Shown piece by piece: positions 1-9,280 of a stretch of DNA of 64,000 nt. Source of the stretch: JAPHSX01 sp039714395 (GTDB taxonomy: Bacteria > Pseudomonadota > Gammaproteobacteria > Thiohalomonadales > Thiohalomonadaceae); NCBI GenBank assembly GCA_039714395.1, contig JBDLJH010000016.1, positions 12,744-76,743 of the forward strand, read 5' to 3'. Every line of letters begins with the position of its first letter. Position 1 is the first letter of the stretch. Both the position numbers and the translations under genes were made by a program. Under the pieces are notes generated by a model. The model made no database searches and had not been told where the DNA came from. It worked only from the letters and a program-made list of their open reading frames with translations.

Positions 1-185
1 TGCAGTTCATTCCAGTACAGGGAATACCTATCGTGACACCCCCACAAGGAAAGTAAAGCGGTCATTCTGCCTTTTTTCCAGCAAAAAGAGGTAAGCCGAC
101 AACAGTTGGAATAGCGACTATCAATCGGTAAAGAGTTTTGCCAATATGGGGAGATGAACCGCTGCAGAAGAGATGGTTAGCCCAC

Positions 186-422
186 ATGTGCCTCGGTATT
201 CCGATGGAGATTGTATCGATCGACGGCCACAACGCCCGCTGCAATGCTCAGGGGGTGGAGATGGAAGTGAATCTCTTCATGCTGCTGGAGGATGAGATCG
301 CAGTGGGTGATTTCGTTATGGTTCATGTCGGCTACGCCATCGAGAAGATGAGTGCCGCTGAGGCGCACAGCCGCTGGGAGCTGTTTGATCAACTGACACA
401 AGTCCCTGACACCGATGCATGA
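186..422 (+). CDS. hypC: Hydrogenase maturation chaperone HypC
   Basis: HypC escorts the Fe(CN)2CO precursor, with HypD, to the large subunit of [NiFe]-hydrogenase in the cytoplasm. The 78-aa product opens MCLGIPMEI, the family N-terminus whose Cys2 is exposed after Met removal, and has the usual length. The start is ATG 186; an upstream in-frame ATG at 138 would bury the essential Cys. It is the first gene of hypCABDFE and overlaps hypA by 8 bp. The 185 bases upstream hold no recognisable gene; hydrogenase structural genes may lie before the window (inference). Confidence 0.95.
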   Translation: MCLGIPMEIVSIDGHNARCNAQGVEMEVNLFMLLEDEIAVGDFVMVHVGYAIEKMSAAEAHSRWELFDQLTQVPDTDA

Positions 423-783
423 GCTCTCCATCTGTGTCGCCCTGATGGAACAGGTGGAGGCCATCGCCAAGGCCGAAGGTGCCGAGCAGGTGACTGAGGT
501 GGTATTGCAGATCGGCCCGCTTTCCGGGGTGGAGCCGGAGCTGTTGCAGCACGCCTTCCCTATCGCCTGCGCCGACACTGTTGCCGAAGATGCGGCCCTG
601 ATCATCGAGCCGCAACCGGTCAAAGTACGCTGCCTGCACTGCAGTGCCGAGACGGAGACCACGCCTTCCAGGCTGGTGTGTAGTGCCTGTGGTGCATTGG
701 AGACAACGTTAATAAGCGGCGATGAGATGATACTGGCCCGGGTTGTCCTTGAGAGTCGTGATGATCGGGTAGAGTCAAACTAA
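415..783 (+). CDS. hypA: Hydrogenase nickel incorporation protein HypA
   Basis: HypA is a nickel metallochaperone that works with HypB to load Ni into the hydrogenase large subunit. The 122-aa protein begins MHELSIC, so His2 (the nickel ligand in the family) is present. Two zinc-site pairs are visible, C73-x2-C76 and C89-x2-C92. Length is normal. The start overlaps the hypC stop by 8 bp, indicating translational coupling. HybF is the alternative name for the same fold; the operon context favours HypA. Confidence 0.95.
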   Translation: MHELSICVALMEQVEAIAKAEGAEQVTEVVLQIGPLSGVEPELLQHAFPIACADTVAEDAALIIEPQPVKVRCLHCSAETETTPSRLVCSACGALETTLISGDEMILARVVLESRDDRVESN

Positions 784-828
784 TGTGCACTCCCTCTCAT
801 TGTGTTCGAGTAATTTCAGGAGGCCCCA

Positions 829-1608
829 ATGTGTGACACCTGTGGATGTAACATCACCCCCGGCAACCAGCACCTGCTGCAACCGGGCGGCAAGTTCTAC
901 CGCGTTAAGGAAGGGGGCGATGATCGCAGTCGATCGGTCACCATTCTCAAGGGGCTACTTTCGGAGAACGACCATCAGGCCGGGCACAACCGGGAGCACT
1001 TTAACCAACACGGTGTGCTAGCGATCAACCTGATGTCCTCCCCAGGCTCCGGTAAGACCCGTCTTCTCGAGGCGACCATCGATGCACTCGGTGATGAGTT
1101 CAACATCGCGGTCATCGAAGGCGATCTGGAGACAGAGAACGATGCCGAACGGATTCGTGCCAAAGGGGTACCCGCCTACCAGATCACCACCGGCAGCGCC
1201 TGCCACCTCGACGCCCACATGGTGCACGATGCCCTGCACCATCTCGAGCTGGCCCCGCTCGATATTCTGTTTATCGAAAACGTCGGCAACCTGGTATGCC
1301 CCGCCAGCTTCGACCTCGGCCAGCACCACAACATCACCCTGCTCTCCACCACCGAGGGGGACGACAAACCGGCCAAGTATCCGGTGATCTTTCGTGCCGC
1401 CGATCTGGTGCTGCTGACCAAGTGCGACCTGTTGCCGCTGCTCGACGACTTCGATCCCGAACAGGCCGAACACCACCTGCGCCAGCTGGCCACTGCGGCA
1501 CCAATGCTCCCCATCTCGGCCAGCAAGGGCGATGGGCTGGAGGCGTGGTTCGACTGGCTACGCCAGCAGGTCGATACACAACGACAGGCTCACCCAGTCC
1601 AGCCATGA
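829..1608 (+). CDS. hypB: Hydrogenase nickel insertion GTPase HypB
   Basis: HypB is a SIMIBI GTPase that drives Ni delivery to [NiFe]-hydrogenase. The 259-aa protein starts MCDTCGC, the CxxCGC high-affinity nickel motif. It then has Walker A SSPGSGKT at about residues 70-77, the family block LFIENVGNLVCP, and TKCD in the NKxD position. There is no His-rich nickel-storage stretch. A strong ribosome binding site (AGGAGG, 819-824) precedes the ATG, unlike the other hyp genes, which rely on overlap. Confidence 0.96.
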   Translation: MCDTCGCNITPGNQHLLQPGGKFYRVKEGGDDRSRSVTILKGLLSENDHQAGHNREHFNQHGVLAINLMSSPGSGKTRLLEATIDALGDEFNIAVIEGDLETENDAERIRAKGVPAYQITTGSACHLDAHMVHDALHHLELAPLDILFIENVGNLVCPASFDLGQHHNITLLSTTEGDDKPAKYPVIFRAADLVLLTKCDLLPLLDDFDPEQAEHHLRQLATAAPMLPISASKGDGLEAWFDWLRQQVDTQRQAHPVQP

Positions 1609-1618
1609 GAGACGCCCG

Positions 1619-2713
1619 GTGAACATCGATGCCAAGGGGTGGCTTGAGCGGATTCATCAACTGCCGCTGCAGGGGCGCACCCGCATTATGAATGTCTGCG
1701 GTGGCCATGAGCGGGCGATCACCCACGCCGGGCTGCGTAGCCTGCTGCCGGACAATATTGAACTTATTCCCGGTCCCGGCTGCCCGGTCTGTGTCTGCCC
1801 CGAGGAGGATCTCTATGAAGCGATCCAGATCGCCCTCCATCAACCGGTCACCCTGATCGCCTTTGGCGACATGTTGCGGGTACCGGCCAACACCCCGAAA
1901 GGCACACCCCGCACCCTGGAGCAGGCACGTGCCGCCGGGGCCGATGTCCGCCCCATCGCCTCGCCCAGTGAGGCGGTAAAGATCGCCCGGGCCGATCCCA
2001 CCCGCCAGGTGGTCTTTTTCGTCGCCGGTTTTGAGACCACCAGCGCCCCGGTGGCGGCAATGGTGGCAGAGGGGATCCCCGACAACCTGACACTGCTGCT
2101 ATCGGCCCGCCTTACCTGGCCGGCGGTGGCAATGCTGCTAGAGAGTGATGATGTGCGCATCGATGGCCTCATCGCCCCCGGCCACGTCGCGGCCACAATG
2201 GGAGCGCAGGAGTGGCAGTTCATCATCGATCAACACCAGCTGCCGGTCGCCATCGCAGGCTTCACTCCCGAGAGCCTGCTCGCCGCCCTCTACTCAGTGC
2301 TGCGCCAGAGACTGGAGCAGAATCTGTTTCTCGATAACTGCTACCCGGAGGTGGTGAAGTCGGAAGGGAACCAGCGTGCTCAACAGATCCTCGACCAGGT
2401 CTTCGAGGTGACCGATGCCAACTGGCGCGGCATCGGCACCATCCCCGACTCCGGCTTTTCCCTGCGGCCAGCCTACCAGGCGCACGATGCCCGTCGGCAG
2501 TGGCCACAATATCGACCGACGGCCCGACAGCGTGCCGGTGGGATGCCCGCAGGGTGCGACTGCGCCGCGGTGGTGCTGGGGCAAAAGTATCCCAACGAGT
2601 GCCGTCTCTACGGCATCAGCTGCACCCCGCGCACCCCGGTCGGCCCCTGCATGGTCTCCGACGAGGGGGCGTGTCACATCTGGTGGCAGGGTGGGATCCG
2701 TAGCGATGAGTAA
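1619..2713 (+). CDS. hypD: Hydrogenase formation scaffold HypD
   Basis: HypD is the [4Fe-4S] scaffold on which HypC-bound iron receives CN and CO ligands. GTG 1619 is chosen: it follows the hypB stop by 10 bp and gives VNIDAKGWLERI, giving 364 aa; the frame is open to 1532 but that would overlap hypB by 77 bp. Visible motifs are NVCGGHERAI, PGPGCPVCVCP and GFETTSAP, plus the C-terminal cluster-binding cysteines (GCDC, then CTPRTPVGPCMVSDEGAC). Between 'HDA' and 'GCDC' the linker is a few residues longer than usual and the usual CxCG reads CDCA. It overlaps hypF by 8 bp. Confidence 0.94.
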   Translation: MNIDAKGWLERIHQLPLQGRTRIMNVCGGHERAITHAGLRSLLPDNIELIPGPGCPVCVCPEEDLYEAIQIALHQPVTLIAFGDMLRVPANTPKGTPRTLEQARAAGADVRPIASPSEAVKIARADPTRQVVFFVAGFETTSAPVAAMVAEGIPDNLTLLLSARLTWPAVAMLLESDDVRIDGLIAPGHVAATMGAQEWQFIIDQHQLPVAIAGFTPESLLAALYSVLRQRLEQNLFLDNCYPEVVKSEGNQRAQQILDQVFEVTDANWRGIGTIPDSGFSLRPAYQAHDARRQWPQYRPTARQRAGGMPAGCDCAAVVLGQKYPNECRLYGISCTPRTPVGPCMVSDEGACHIWWQGGIRSDE

Positions 2714-5003
2714 GCCATCACTACAATCCCAGAGCAGCATGATCGCCAGACAGCTGGTGATCGGTGGACAGGTTCAGGGGGTCGGCTTTCGTCCCTACCT
2801 CTATCGGCTCGCAGAGCAATATGAGTTAACGGGTTGGGTGGAGAACCGCCAGGGTGCGGTGGTGCTTCAGATCGAGGGCGAAGAGAAGTCCGTAGCCGCG
2901 TTCCTCCACGCCCTGCCGAATAATCAGCCGCCGCTGGCCGATGCCCATATCACCTCATGCGATGAGGTCACCGGGACGGGAACATCGCAGTTCGAGATCC
3001 GTGAGAGTCGCACCATAGGAGCTGGCGACATCCACCTCCCTCCCGACCACCACCTCTGTGACGACTGCCTGAGCGAACTCGCCGATGTGAATGATCGCCG
3101 CTACCGCTACCCCTTCATCAACTGTACCCAGTGTGGCCCGCGCTATACGCTCATCGCCGCCCTCCCCTATGACCGCGCCAACACCTCAATGGAGCATTTC
3201 CCCCTCTGCCCAAGCTGCCGTCGCGAGTATGAGGATCCGGCTGATCGCCGCTTTCACGCCGAACCGATCGCCTGCCCCGAGTGCGGACCACAGCTTGAGT
3301 TCTATGCCGGGGGGGAGTCGATCAATAGTAGCGAGGAGGCACTGGCAAAAACGGTCGAGCAGTTACGCCAGGGCGCGATAATCGCGGTCAAAGGCGTCGG
3401 TGGCTATCACCTGCTCTGTGATGCCCGTAACGAAAAGGCTATTGGCCGCCTCAGGATGCGTAAACCTCGTCCCGACAAACCACTGGCGGTGATGTTTCCC
3501 GCCCCGCTTAACGCCCCCTTAAGGGCCGTCGAAGAGGAGCTGCAGATAGGTGAACAGGAGGCCGAACAGCTACTCGATCCGGCCCGTCCGATCGTGCTCT
3601 GCCGACGCCGAGCTGACTCAAGGCTCCCGTATTCGATCGCCCCCAGGCTGGACGAAGTGGGTGCCTTGCTCCCCTACTCGCCCCTGCACCATCTACTGCT
3701 AAATGACTTCAACAGCCCGTTGATCGCCACCTCCGCCAACCTCTCCGGGGAGCCGGTGATTCACGACAACCGAGAGGCACAGCAGCGTCTGGCACCGATC
3801 GCCGATGGCTTTCTCCACCATGACCGTCCTATCCTGCACCCCGCCGACGACTCCATCTATCGACTCATTGCCGGGGCGATGCGCCCCCTGCGCCTCGGAC
3901 GCGGCACGGCACCACTGGAGCTGGAACTCCCCTTCGCGCTAACTCAACCGACCCTCGCCGTCGGCGGCGAGATGAAAAACAGCATCACCCTCGGCTGGGG
4001 AGATCGGGTAGTGGTCCCCCCCCATATCGGCGAGCTCAATAGCGTGAAGGGGGAGCAGCTGTTCGAGCAGCTGATCACCGATCTGCAACAGCTCTATCAG
4101 GTAAAGCCCGAGGTAGTGGTCTGCGACACCCACCCCGGCTACACCGCCACTCGCTGGGCCCAGGCATCAGGCTTAGAGGTTGCCGAAGTACTACACCACC
4201 ACGCCCACGCCTCAGCTCTCTATGGCGAACACTTAAAATGCAAGGATAAAGATTGGCTGGTATTTACCTGGGACGGAACCGGTTTGGGAGAGAGAGGTGA
4301 GCTGTGGGGCGGTGATGCGCTGCTGGGACGACCCGGCCAGTGGCAACGCTTCGCCTCACTACGCCCCTTCCGCCTCCCTGGTGGTGAGCAGGCAGGACGC
4401 GAACCGTGGCGCTCGGCACTGGCCCTCTGCTGGGAAAGCAATCGAAAGTGGAACAATGCCCCCGTATATACAGGGGATCAGGAGACCGAACTGCTCCGCC
4501 ACGCCTGGCAGCACCATCTCAACACACCCGTGAGCAGCAGTGCCGGTCGCCTGTTCGATGGGGCCGCAGCCCTGCTCGGCCTCTGCCAACAAACCAGCTT
4601 CGAAGGACAGGGGCCGATGTGGCTGGAGTCTGTGGCACAGAAGGGGGGGGAGCCCTCACCCCTGCCACTTGAACGAAATGAGAATGGACTTTTTATTAGC
4701 GACTGGAGTCCGCTGCTGGACAGGCTGCTCGACAACTCACTCTCTGTTGCCGAACGGGCCGGGGTTTTTCACGCCACTCTCGCCGGGGTTATCGTTGATC
4801 AGGCCGAAATGGCACGAACCGAACACAACATCACCACTATCGGTCTTTGTGGTGGTGTGTTCCAGAATCGACTGCTCACCGAAAGCACCACCGAGCAACT
4901 GGAGAGTAGAGGATTTAAGGTCCATCTCCCGCTTCAACTTCCCTGCGGGGACGGCGGCCTCAGCTTCGGTCAGATCATTGAGATAGGGTATAAAGAGCCA
5001 TGA
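2706..5003 (+). CDS. hypF: Carbamoyltransferase HypF
   Basis: HypF makes the thiocarboxamide on HypE from carbamoyl phosphate, the source of the cyanide ligands. From ATG 2706 (8-bp overlap with hypD) the protein has 765 aa, the normal length. Order: acylphosphatase domain (GGQVQGVGFRPY near residue 25); two zinc-finger modules (CDDC...CTQC and CPSC...CPEC); a YrdC-like nucleotide-binding domain; and a Kae1-like C-terminal domain with HHHAHASALYGEH and LCGGVFQNRLLTE. ATG 2739 is an alternative start. Its stop overlaps hypE by 4 bp. Confidence 0.96.
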   Translation: MSKPSLQSQSSMIARQLVIGGQVQGVGFRPYLYRLAEQYELTGWVENRQGAVVLQIEGEEKSVAAFLHALPNNQPPLADAHITSCDEVTGTGTSQFEIRESRTIGAGDIHLPPDHHLCDDCLSELADVNDRRYRYPFINCTQCGPRYTLIAALPYDRANTSMEHFPLCPSCRREYEDPADRRFHAEPIACPECGPQLEFYAGGESINSSEEALAKTVEQLRQGAIIAVKGVGGYHLLCDARNEKAIGRLRMRKPRPDKPLAVMFPAPLNAPLRAVEEELQIGEQEAEQLLDPARPIVLCRRRADSRLPYSIAPRLDEVGALLPYSPLHHLLLNDFNSPLIATSANLSGEPVIHDNREAQQRLAPIADGFLHHDRPILHPADDSIYRLIAGAMRPLRLGRGTAPLELELPFALTQPTLAVGGEMKNSITLGWGDRVVVPPHIGELNSVKGEQLFEQLITDLQQLYQVKPEVVVCDTHPGYTATRWAQASGLEVAEVLHHHAHASALYGEHLKCKDKDWLVFTWDGTGLGERGELWGGDALLGRPGQWQRFASLRPFRLPGGEQAGREPWRSALALCWESNRKWNNAPVYTGDQETELLRHAWQHHLNTPVSSSAGRLFDGAAALLGLCQQTSFEGQGPMWLESVAQKGGEPSPLPLERNENGLFISDWSPLLDRLLDNSLSVAERAGVFHATLAGVIVDQAEMARTEHNITTIGLCGGVFQNRLLTESTTEQLESRGFKVHLPLQLPCGDGGLSFGQIIEIGYKEP

Positions 5004-6031
5004 GCCAGGAAGATCACTACATAAGCCTCGCCCACGGCAACGGCGGACGCCTGATGCGTGAACTGATCGAGTCGACCTTCCGTCAGCAGCTGAATCGGGG
5101 CCAGCTCGATACCGACGCCGATGCCGTCCCGCTCGCCCTTCCCCCCAACCTGTCTGAGGCAGAGGTGGTGATCACCACCGATAGCTTTACCGTTAAACCG
5201 CTGGAGTTTCCCGGTGGAGATATCGGCTCACTGGCAGTACATGGCACCGTTAACGATCTCTCTGTTGCCGGGGCCAAACCACTCTACCTGACCCTGAATG
5301 CCATCATAGAGGAGGGGCTGGAACTGGCGACCCTTGAACGGCTGATCCGGAGTCTTGGCAAGGCGGCCGATGAGGCCGGTGTCACGGTGGTGGCCGGTGA
5401 TACCAAGGTGGTCCCTCGTGGTGAGGGGAGCGGTCTCTACCTGGCGACAACTGGGGTCGGGATTCGAGATCCCAAAATAAAACTCGGAATGGATTATATT
5501 GAGGTGGGTGATCAAATCGTAGTGAGCGGCCCGGTCGGCGATCACGGTACCGCGGTAATGCTAGCCAGGGAGGAGTTTGGCCTCAGTGGTGAACTCTACT
5601 CAGACAACGCCTGTGTCACTCCACTCTTCCAAAGTATCTCCCACCTCTCCGGCCTGCGCTTTATGCGCGACCCGACCCGCGGTGGTCTCGCTACCGTCTG
5701 CCATGAGATAGCCCGTGCCACAGGACACACCCTCCGACTGCATGAGGAGCAGATCCCGGTACGTGCCCAGGTGCGCTCCGTCTGCAATATTCTCGGCTAT
5801 GACCCCCTCTTCCTCGCCTGCGAGGGACGGGTGGTGGCGATCCTCTCTACCGAACAGGCCGAGGAGGCACTCCATATCTGGCAACAACACCCACAGGGAG
5901 AGGGGGCCGCCATCATCGGGGCAGTGACCACAAGCCGTGGCAACGACGGAGAGGTGACACTGAAAACGAAACTGGGAGGAGAGCGATACCTGCGCGAGCT
6001 GGAGGAGGACCCACTGCCGCGGATCTGTTAA
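5000..6031 (+). CDS. hypE: Hydrogenase expression/formation protein HypE
   Basis: HypE dehydrates its own C-terminal thiocarboxamide to thiocyanate, supplying CN to the active-site iron. The 343-aa PurM/AIRS-like protein ends PRIC, so the acceptor cysteine is the last residue as required. The N-terminus (LAHGNGGRLMREL) and the DPTRGGLATV block are typical. ATGA overlap with hypF. It closes the operon; a short inverted repeat lies 3' (CCCTCC/GGAGGG, near 6070-6083) without a T-run, so it is not a clear terminator. Confidence 0.96.
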   Translation: MSQEDHYISLAHGNGGRLMRELIESTFRQQLNRGQLDTDADAVPLALPPNLSEAEVVITTDSFTVKPLEFPGGDIGSLAVHGTVNDLSVAGAKPLYLTLNAIIEEGLELATLERLIRSLGKAADEAGVTVVAGDTKVVPRGEGSGLYLATTGVGIRDPKIKLGMDYIEVGDQIVVSGPVGDHGTAVMLAREEFGLSGELYSDNACVTPLFQSISHLSGLRFMRDPTRGGLATVCHEIARATGHTLRLHEEQIPVRAQVRSVCNILGYDPLFLACEGRVVAILSTEQAEEALHIWQQHPQGEGAAIIGAVTTSRGNDGEVTLKTKLGGERYLRELEEDPLPRIC

Positions 6032-6256
6032 CCATAAATCACACAACAGTCGATACCCCTGTTGCCAATACCCCCTCCCAGGAGGGAAATCCGGCACGTT
6101 TGTACCAAGATTTCTTTTTATACCCCCATCCAAGCCTCCTATTACCCCACTTAAAATGGGTGTTGTATAGTGGCCCGTTCAAGAATTTACAGCCCCGGCG
6201 AGCCCGTATCCGCCGGATTAAGAATATTTCAATTAATAGAAGAAGGAGTCAAATCG

Positions 6257-7444
6257 ATGATCAAGCCTATCGGTTCCGACCAGTTGAATCCCCTGTTTGT
6301 CTACGATTCGGAAGAGCACCACAAACTGATGAAAGAGGCAGAGACCCTGCCCTCCGTCACCATCAGCTCCCAGGCCGCCGGTAACGCGGTAATGATGGGT
6401 GCCGGTTATTTCAACCCGCTCAAGGGCTTCATGAACGTCGCCGATGCCATGGGCGCCGCCGAGAAACTGACCCTCACTGACGGCTCTTTCTTCCCCGTTC
6501 CGGTTCTCTGCCTGCTCGATAGCGTAGACAGCCTCAACGGTGCCACCCGTGTTGCACTGCGTGACCCAAACATGGAGGGCAACCCTGTCCTGGCCATCAT
6601 GGAGATCAGCGCGACCGAAGAGGTGAGCGATGCACAGATGGCCACCATGACCAAAGAGGTCTATGGCACCGACGATGCAGAGCACCCCGGTGTTGCAGCA
6701 TTTAACAGCCAGGGCCGCACCGCCATCTCCGGTGACATCCAGGTACTGCACTTCAGCTACTTCCAGGACGACTTCCCCGATACCTTCCGCACCGCGGTTG
6801 AGATTCGTAACGAGATCTCCGAGCGTGGCTGGAAGAAGGTTGTTGCCTTCCAGACCCGTAACCCGATGCACCTTGCGCACGAAGAGCTGTGCCACATGGC
6901 AATGGATCGTCTCGGCTGTGATGGCCTGGTTATCCATATGCTGCTGGGTAAACTGAAGAAGGGCGATATTCCTGCCCCGGTTCGTGATGCCGCTATCCGC
7001 AAGATGGTTGAGCTCTACTTCCCGGCCAACAGCGCGATGGTTACCGGTTACGGTTTCGACATGCTCTACGCCGGTCCTCGTGAGGCGGTACTGCACGCCT
7101 ACTTCCGTCAGAACATGGGTTGCACCCACTTCATCGTTGGTCGTGATCACGCCGGTGTCGGTGACTACTACGGTGCCTTCGATGCACAGACCATCTTCCA
7201 CGACAGAGTACCTGCCGGTGCCATGGAGATTGAAATCTTCGAGGCTGACCACACCGCCTACTCGAAGAAACTCAACAAAGTGATGATGATGCGCGAAGCA
7301 GAAAACCACACCAAAGATGACTTCGTACTGCTTTCAGGTACCAAGGTTCGTGAGATGCTGGGTAACGGCATTGCACCACCTAAAGAGTTCTCCCGTCCTG
7401 AAGTCGCACAGATCCTGATGGACTACTACGAGAGCATCAAGTAG
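6257..7444 (+). CDS. sat: Sulfate adenylyltransferase (ATP sulfurylase), homo-oligomeric type
   Basis: This enzyme interconverts ATP plus sulfate with APS plus PPi. In sulfur oxidisers it runs in the ATP-forming direction after APS reductase. The 395-aa protein has QTRNPMHLAHE at 199-209 (nucleotide-binding HxxH motif) and GRDHAG at about 295-300. It lacks the CysD/CysN architecture of assimilation. Start ATG 6257 is set by GAAGGAG about 8 bases upstream; the frame is open further but lacks such a site. It is monocistronic, closed by a good terminator; no aprAB is in the window. The physiological direction is inferred from the sulfur-globule and thioredoxin genes elsewhere in the window. Confidence 0.95.
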   Translation: MIKPIGSDQLNPLFVYDSEEHHKLMKEAETLPSVTISSQAAGNAVMMGAGYFNPLKGFMNVADAMGAAEKLTLTDGSFFPVPVLCLLDSVDSLNGATRVALRDPNMEGNPVLAIMEISATEEVSDAQMATMTKEVYGTDDAEHPGVAAFNSQGRTAISGDIQVLHFSYFQDDFPDTFRTAVEIRNEISERGWKKVVAFQTRNPMHLAHEELCHMAMDRLGCDGLVIHMLLGKLKKGDIPAPVRDAAIRKMVELYFPANSAMVTGYGFDMLYAGPREAVLHAYFRQNMGCTHFIVGRDHAGVGDYYGAFDAQTIFHDRVPAGAMEIEIFEADHTAYSKKLNKVMMMREAENHTKDDFVLLSGTKVREMLGNGIAPPKEFSRPEVAQILMDYYESIK

Positions 7445-7462
7445 CCTCTACACGATGGCTAA

Positions 7463-7492
7463 AGAAAAGGGCACTGTGAGGTGCCCTTTTTT
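7463..7492 (+). terminator. Rho-independent terminator of sat
   Basis: GGGCAC (7469-7474), a six-base loop and GTGCCC (7481-7486), followed by six T and preceded by an A-rich run that extends the stem. Confidence 0.9.
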
Positions 7493-7597
7493 ATAATTTG
7501 TTTTTGATACATATCAACAATATCAATTTAATTCCATAATAAATTGATGCGTTGTTTTTATTACACTACAAGAAAATATAATCAAGGAGTCGGGGAG

Positions 7598-8071
7598 ATG
7601 AAAAAAGTTGGATGGTGCGGAATTGTGGCACTGCTGCTACTCGCGGGAAACATAGGTTTGATCTACAAATTTATCCTCAGTGGCAGCACTACAGAAGTGG
7701 TGGATCAGCGCACAGCAATCCTGCTCGAGGATGGAGAGCGTGAGCTGGTACTGATGGAGATGCGGACATTTTTAAGTGCTACGCAACAAATCACCCAGGG
7801 GATCGCCGCGAAAGATATGAAGGCTGTTGCCGCTGCAGCACGCAGTGTCGGCCAGGCGGCCGCCCAGGCTGTGCCGGGTTCACTAATGGGTAAGCTGCCG
7901 GTGGAGTTCAAAAAGCTCGGTTTTGCCACCCACGACAGCTTTGACCAGCTGGCAATGGATGCGGGAGACTTAGGCGACCCGGCCCATGCACTGGAGCAGC
8001 TCAGTGTACTGTTAAACAACTGCGTAAGCTGTCACGCTGGTTACCAGATTCGCCCGTCTGCAGTACCCTGA
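7598..8071 (+). CDS. Membrane-anchored class II-like cytochrome c
   Basis: A 157-aa protein with an N-terminal hydrophobic signal/anchor (about residues 5-25) and a mostly helical body. A single CVSCH haem-binding motif sits close to the C-terminus (142-146). C-terminal CxxCH after a helical bundle is the pattern of cytochrome c'/c556-type class II cytochromes. The start ATG 7598 follows a GGGGAG site; the frame is open to 7544. It lies between sat and moaA and is closed by its own terminator. It probably acts in the periplasm as an electron carrier or gas-binding cytochrome; the partner is unknown. Confidence 0.75.
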   Translation: MKKVGWCGIVALLLLAGNIGLIYKFILSGSTTEVVDQRTAILLEDGERELVLMEMRTFLSATQQITQGIAAKDMKAVAAAARSVGQAAAQAVPGSLMGKLPVEFKKLGFATHDSFDQLAMDAGDLGDPAHALEQLSVLLNNCVSCHAGYQIRPSAVP

Positions 8072-8096
8072 TCAGTAGGCAGTCCTTAGTTCATTC

Positions 8097-8124
8097 AAAG
8101 GCATACTTTAAGTGTGTCTTTTTT
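8097..8124 (+). terminator. Probable terminator after the cytochrome gene
   Basis: Seven-base-pair stem GGCATAC/GTGTGTC (8100-8118, two G-T pairs), loop TTTAA, then six T; upstream AAA extends pairing. Confidence 0.7.
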
Positions 8125-8169
8125 ATGCTGCAGTGCAAATTAACGCGGTATATGATCCGCTTCATCCGC

Positions 8170-8215
8170 TACCCCTTTTAGGGGTAATCTATCAACGTAT
8201 ACCACCTTAGTGGTA
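8170..8215 (+). other. Two tandem hairpins in the moaA leader
   Basis: TACCCC/GGGGTA (8170-8186) and TACCAC/GTGGTA (8200-8215, loop CTTA) lie 75-120 bases before the moaA start. moaA leaders often carry a Moco RNA element, but I do not see its conserved core, so this is only a structured-leader candidate. Confidence 0.3.
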
Positions 8216-8290
8216 CACACCCCCATTTATTAGTAAGTAACCACAGCGCTTTCTTGTCCCTCCCTGATTTCGCCTCTATAGTGGTTCAAT

Positions 8291-9277
8291 ATGAAACACT
8301 CTCTCTCAGACGCTTTCGGGCGTAATATCGAGTACATCCGCCTCTCGGTGACGGATCGTTGTGACCTGCGTTGCTTCTACTGTATGCCGGAGGGATTCAA
8401 AGACTTCGAGACCCCCGACTCCTGGCTCAGCTTTGATGAGATCGAACGGGTGATCGCCGCCTTTGGACGACTCGGGGTGAGGCGCGTGCGTATCACTGGT
8501 GGTGAGCCGCTAGTACGCAAAGGGCTGGGGGAGCTGACTGGTCGACTCGGGCGGTTGCCTGAAATCGATGATCTTTCACTCAGCTCCAATGCCGTGCAGC
8601 TGGCACGTCATGCCAGGGTGCTGCGCGAGGGCGGAGTGCAACGACTGAATATCAGCCTCGATACCCTGAATGCCGAACGTTTTGCCAGGATTACCGGTGG
8701 AGGCAAACTGCAAAAAGTGATCGACGGACTAATGGCTGCCAAGGCCGAGGGCTTTTCCCCCATCAAGATCAACATGGTTGCGATGAAGGGGGTAAACGAT
8801 GATGAATTCGAGGATATGTTCGAGTTCTGTCTACAGCACGGTTTTACCCTGCGCTTTATCGAGACCATGCCGATGGGCAGTACAGGACGCTCTGCACAGG
8901 GACAGTACCTCAGTCTGCAGGAGGTAAAAAATCAGCTCATGCAAAGCTACGATCTGGTACCTGCGGTGATGGATGGTGGTGGCCCTGCACGTTATATGAA
9001 GCTGGCCAACAGCGATATGAAGATCGGTTTTATTACACCGATGTCACAACACTTTTGCGATACCTGCAATCGTGTACGCCTGTCGGTGGATGGGACTCTC
9101 TACATGTGTCTGGGCCAGGAGCACAACTACCCGCTACGTGATCTGTTGCGTGAGGGCATCAGTGACGATGAGCTGGAGCAGCACATAATTCGCGCTATCA
9201 ACAGCAAGCCTGAGCGCCACGAATTTACCGACAAGCCCGAACAAGCCCTTCGCTTTATGTCGATGACCGGTGGTTAG
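8291..9277 (+). CDS. moaA: GTP 3',8-cyclase MoaA
   Basis: A radical SAM enzyme that starts molybdenum cofactor synthesis by rearranging GTP. The 328-aa protein has the N-terminal cluster motif C24-x3-C28-x2-C31 (RCDLRCFYC), the C-terminal GTP-binding cluster (CDTCNRVRLSVDGTLYMC), and the C-terminal GG needed for activity (MSMTGG). ATG 8291. No moaBCDE genes follow; it stands alone and converges with the methyltransferase after 3 bases. Confidence 0.95.
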   Translation: MKHSLSDAFGRNIEYIRLSVTDRCDLRCFYCMPEGFKDFETPDSWLSFDEIERVIAAFGRLGVRRVRITGGEPLVRKGLGELTGRLGRLPEIDDLSLSSNAVQLARHARVLREGGVQRLNISLDTLNAERFARITGGGKLQKVIDGLMAAKAEGFSPIKINMVAMKGVNDDEFEDMFEFCLQHGFTLRFIETMPMGSTGRSAQGQYLSLQEVKNQLMQSYDLVPAVMDGGGPARYMKLANSDMKIGFITPMSQHFCDTCNRVRLSVDGTLYMCLGQEHNYPLRDLLREGISDDELEQHIIRAINSKPERHEFTDKPEQALRFMSMTGG

Positions 9278-9280
9278 TGT

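Noticed and set aside
6233..7309. 358-codon minus-strand frame over sat
   Set aside because: Shadow of a strongly biased coding sequence; the plus strand encodes complete ATP sulfurylase.
8140..8290. Moco riboswitch upstream of moaA
   Set aside because: Hairpins exist but the conserved Moco RNA core is not visible; kept only as a low-confidence leader structure.
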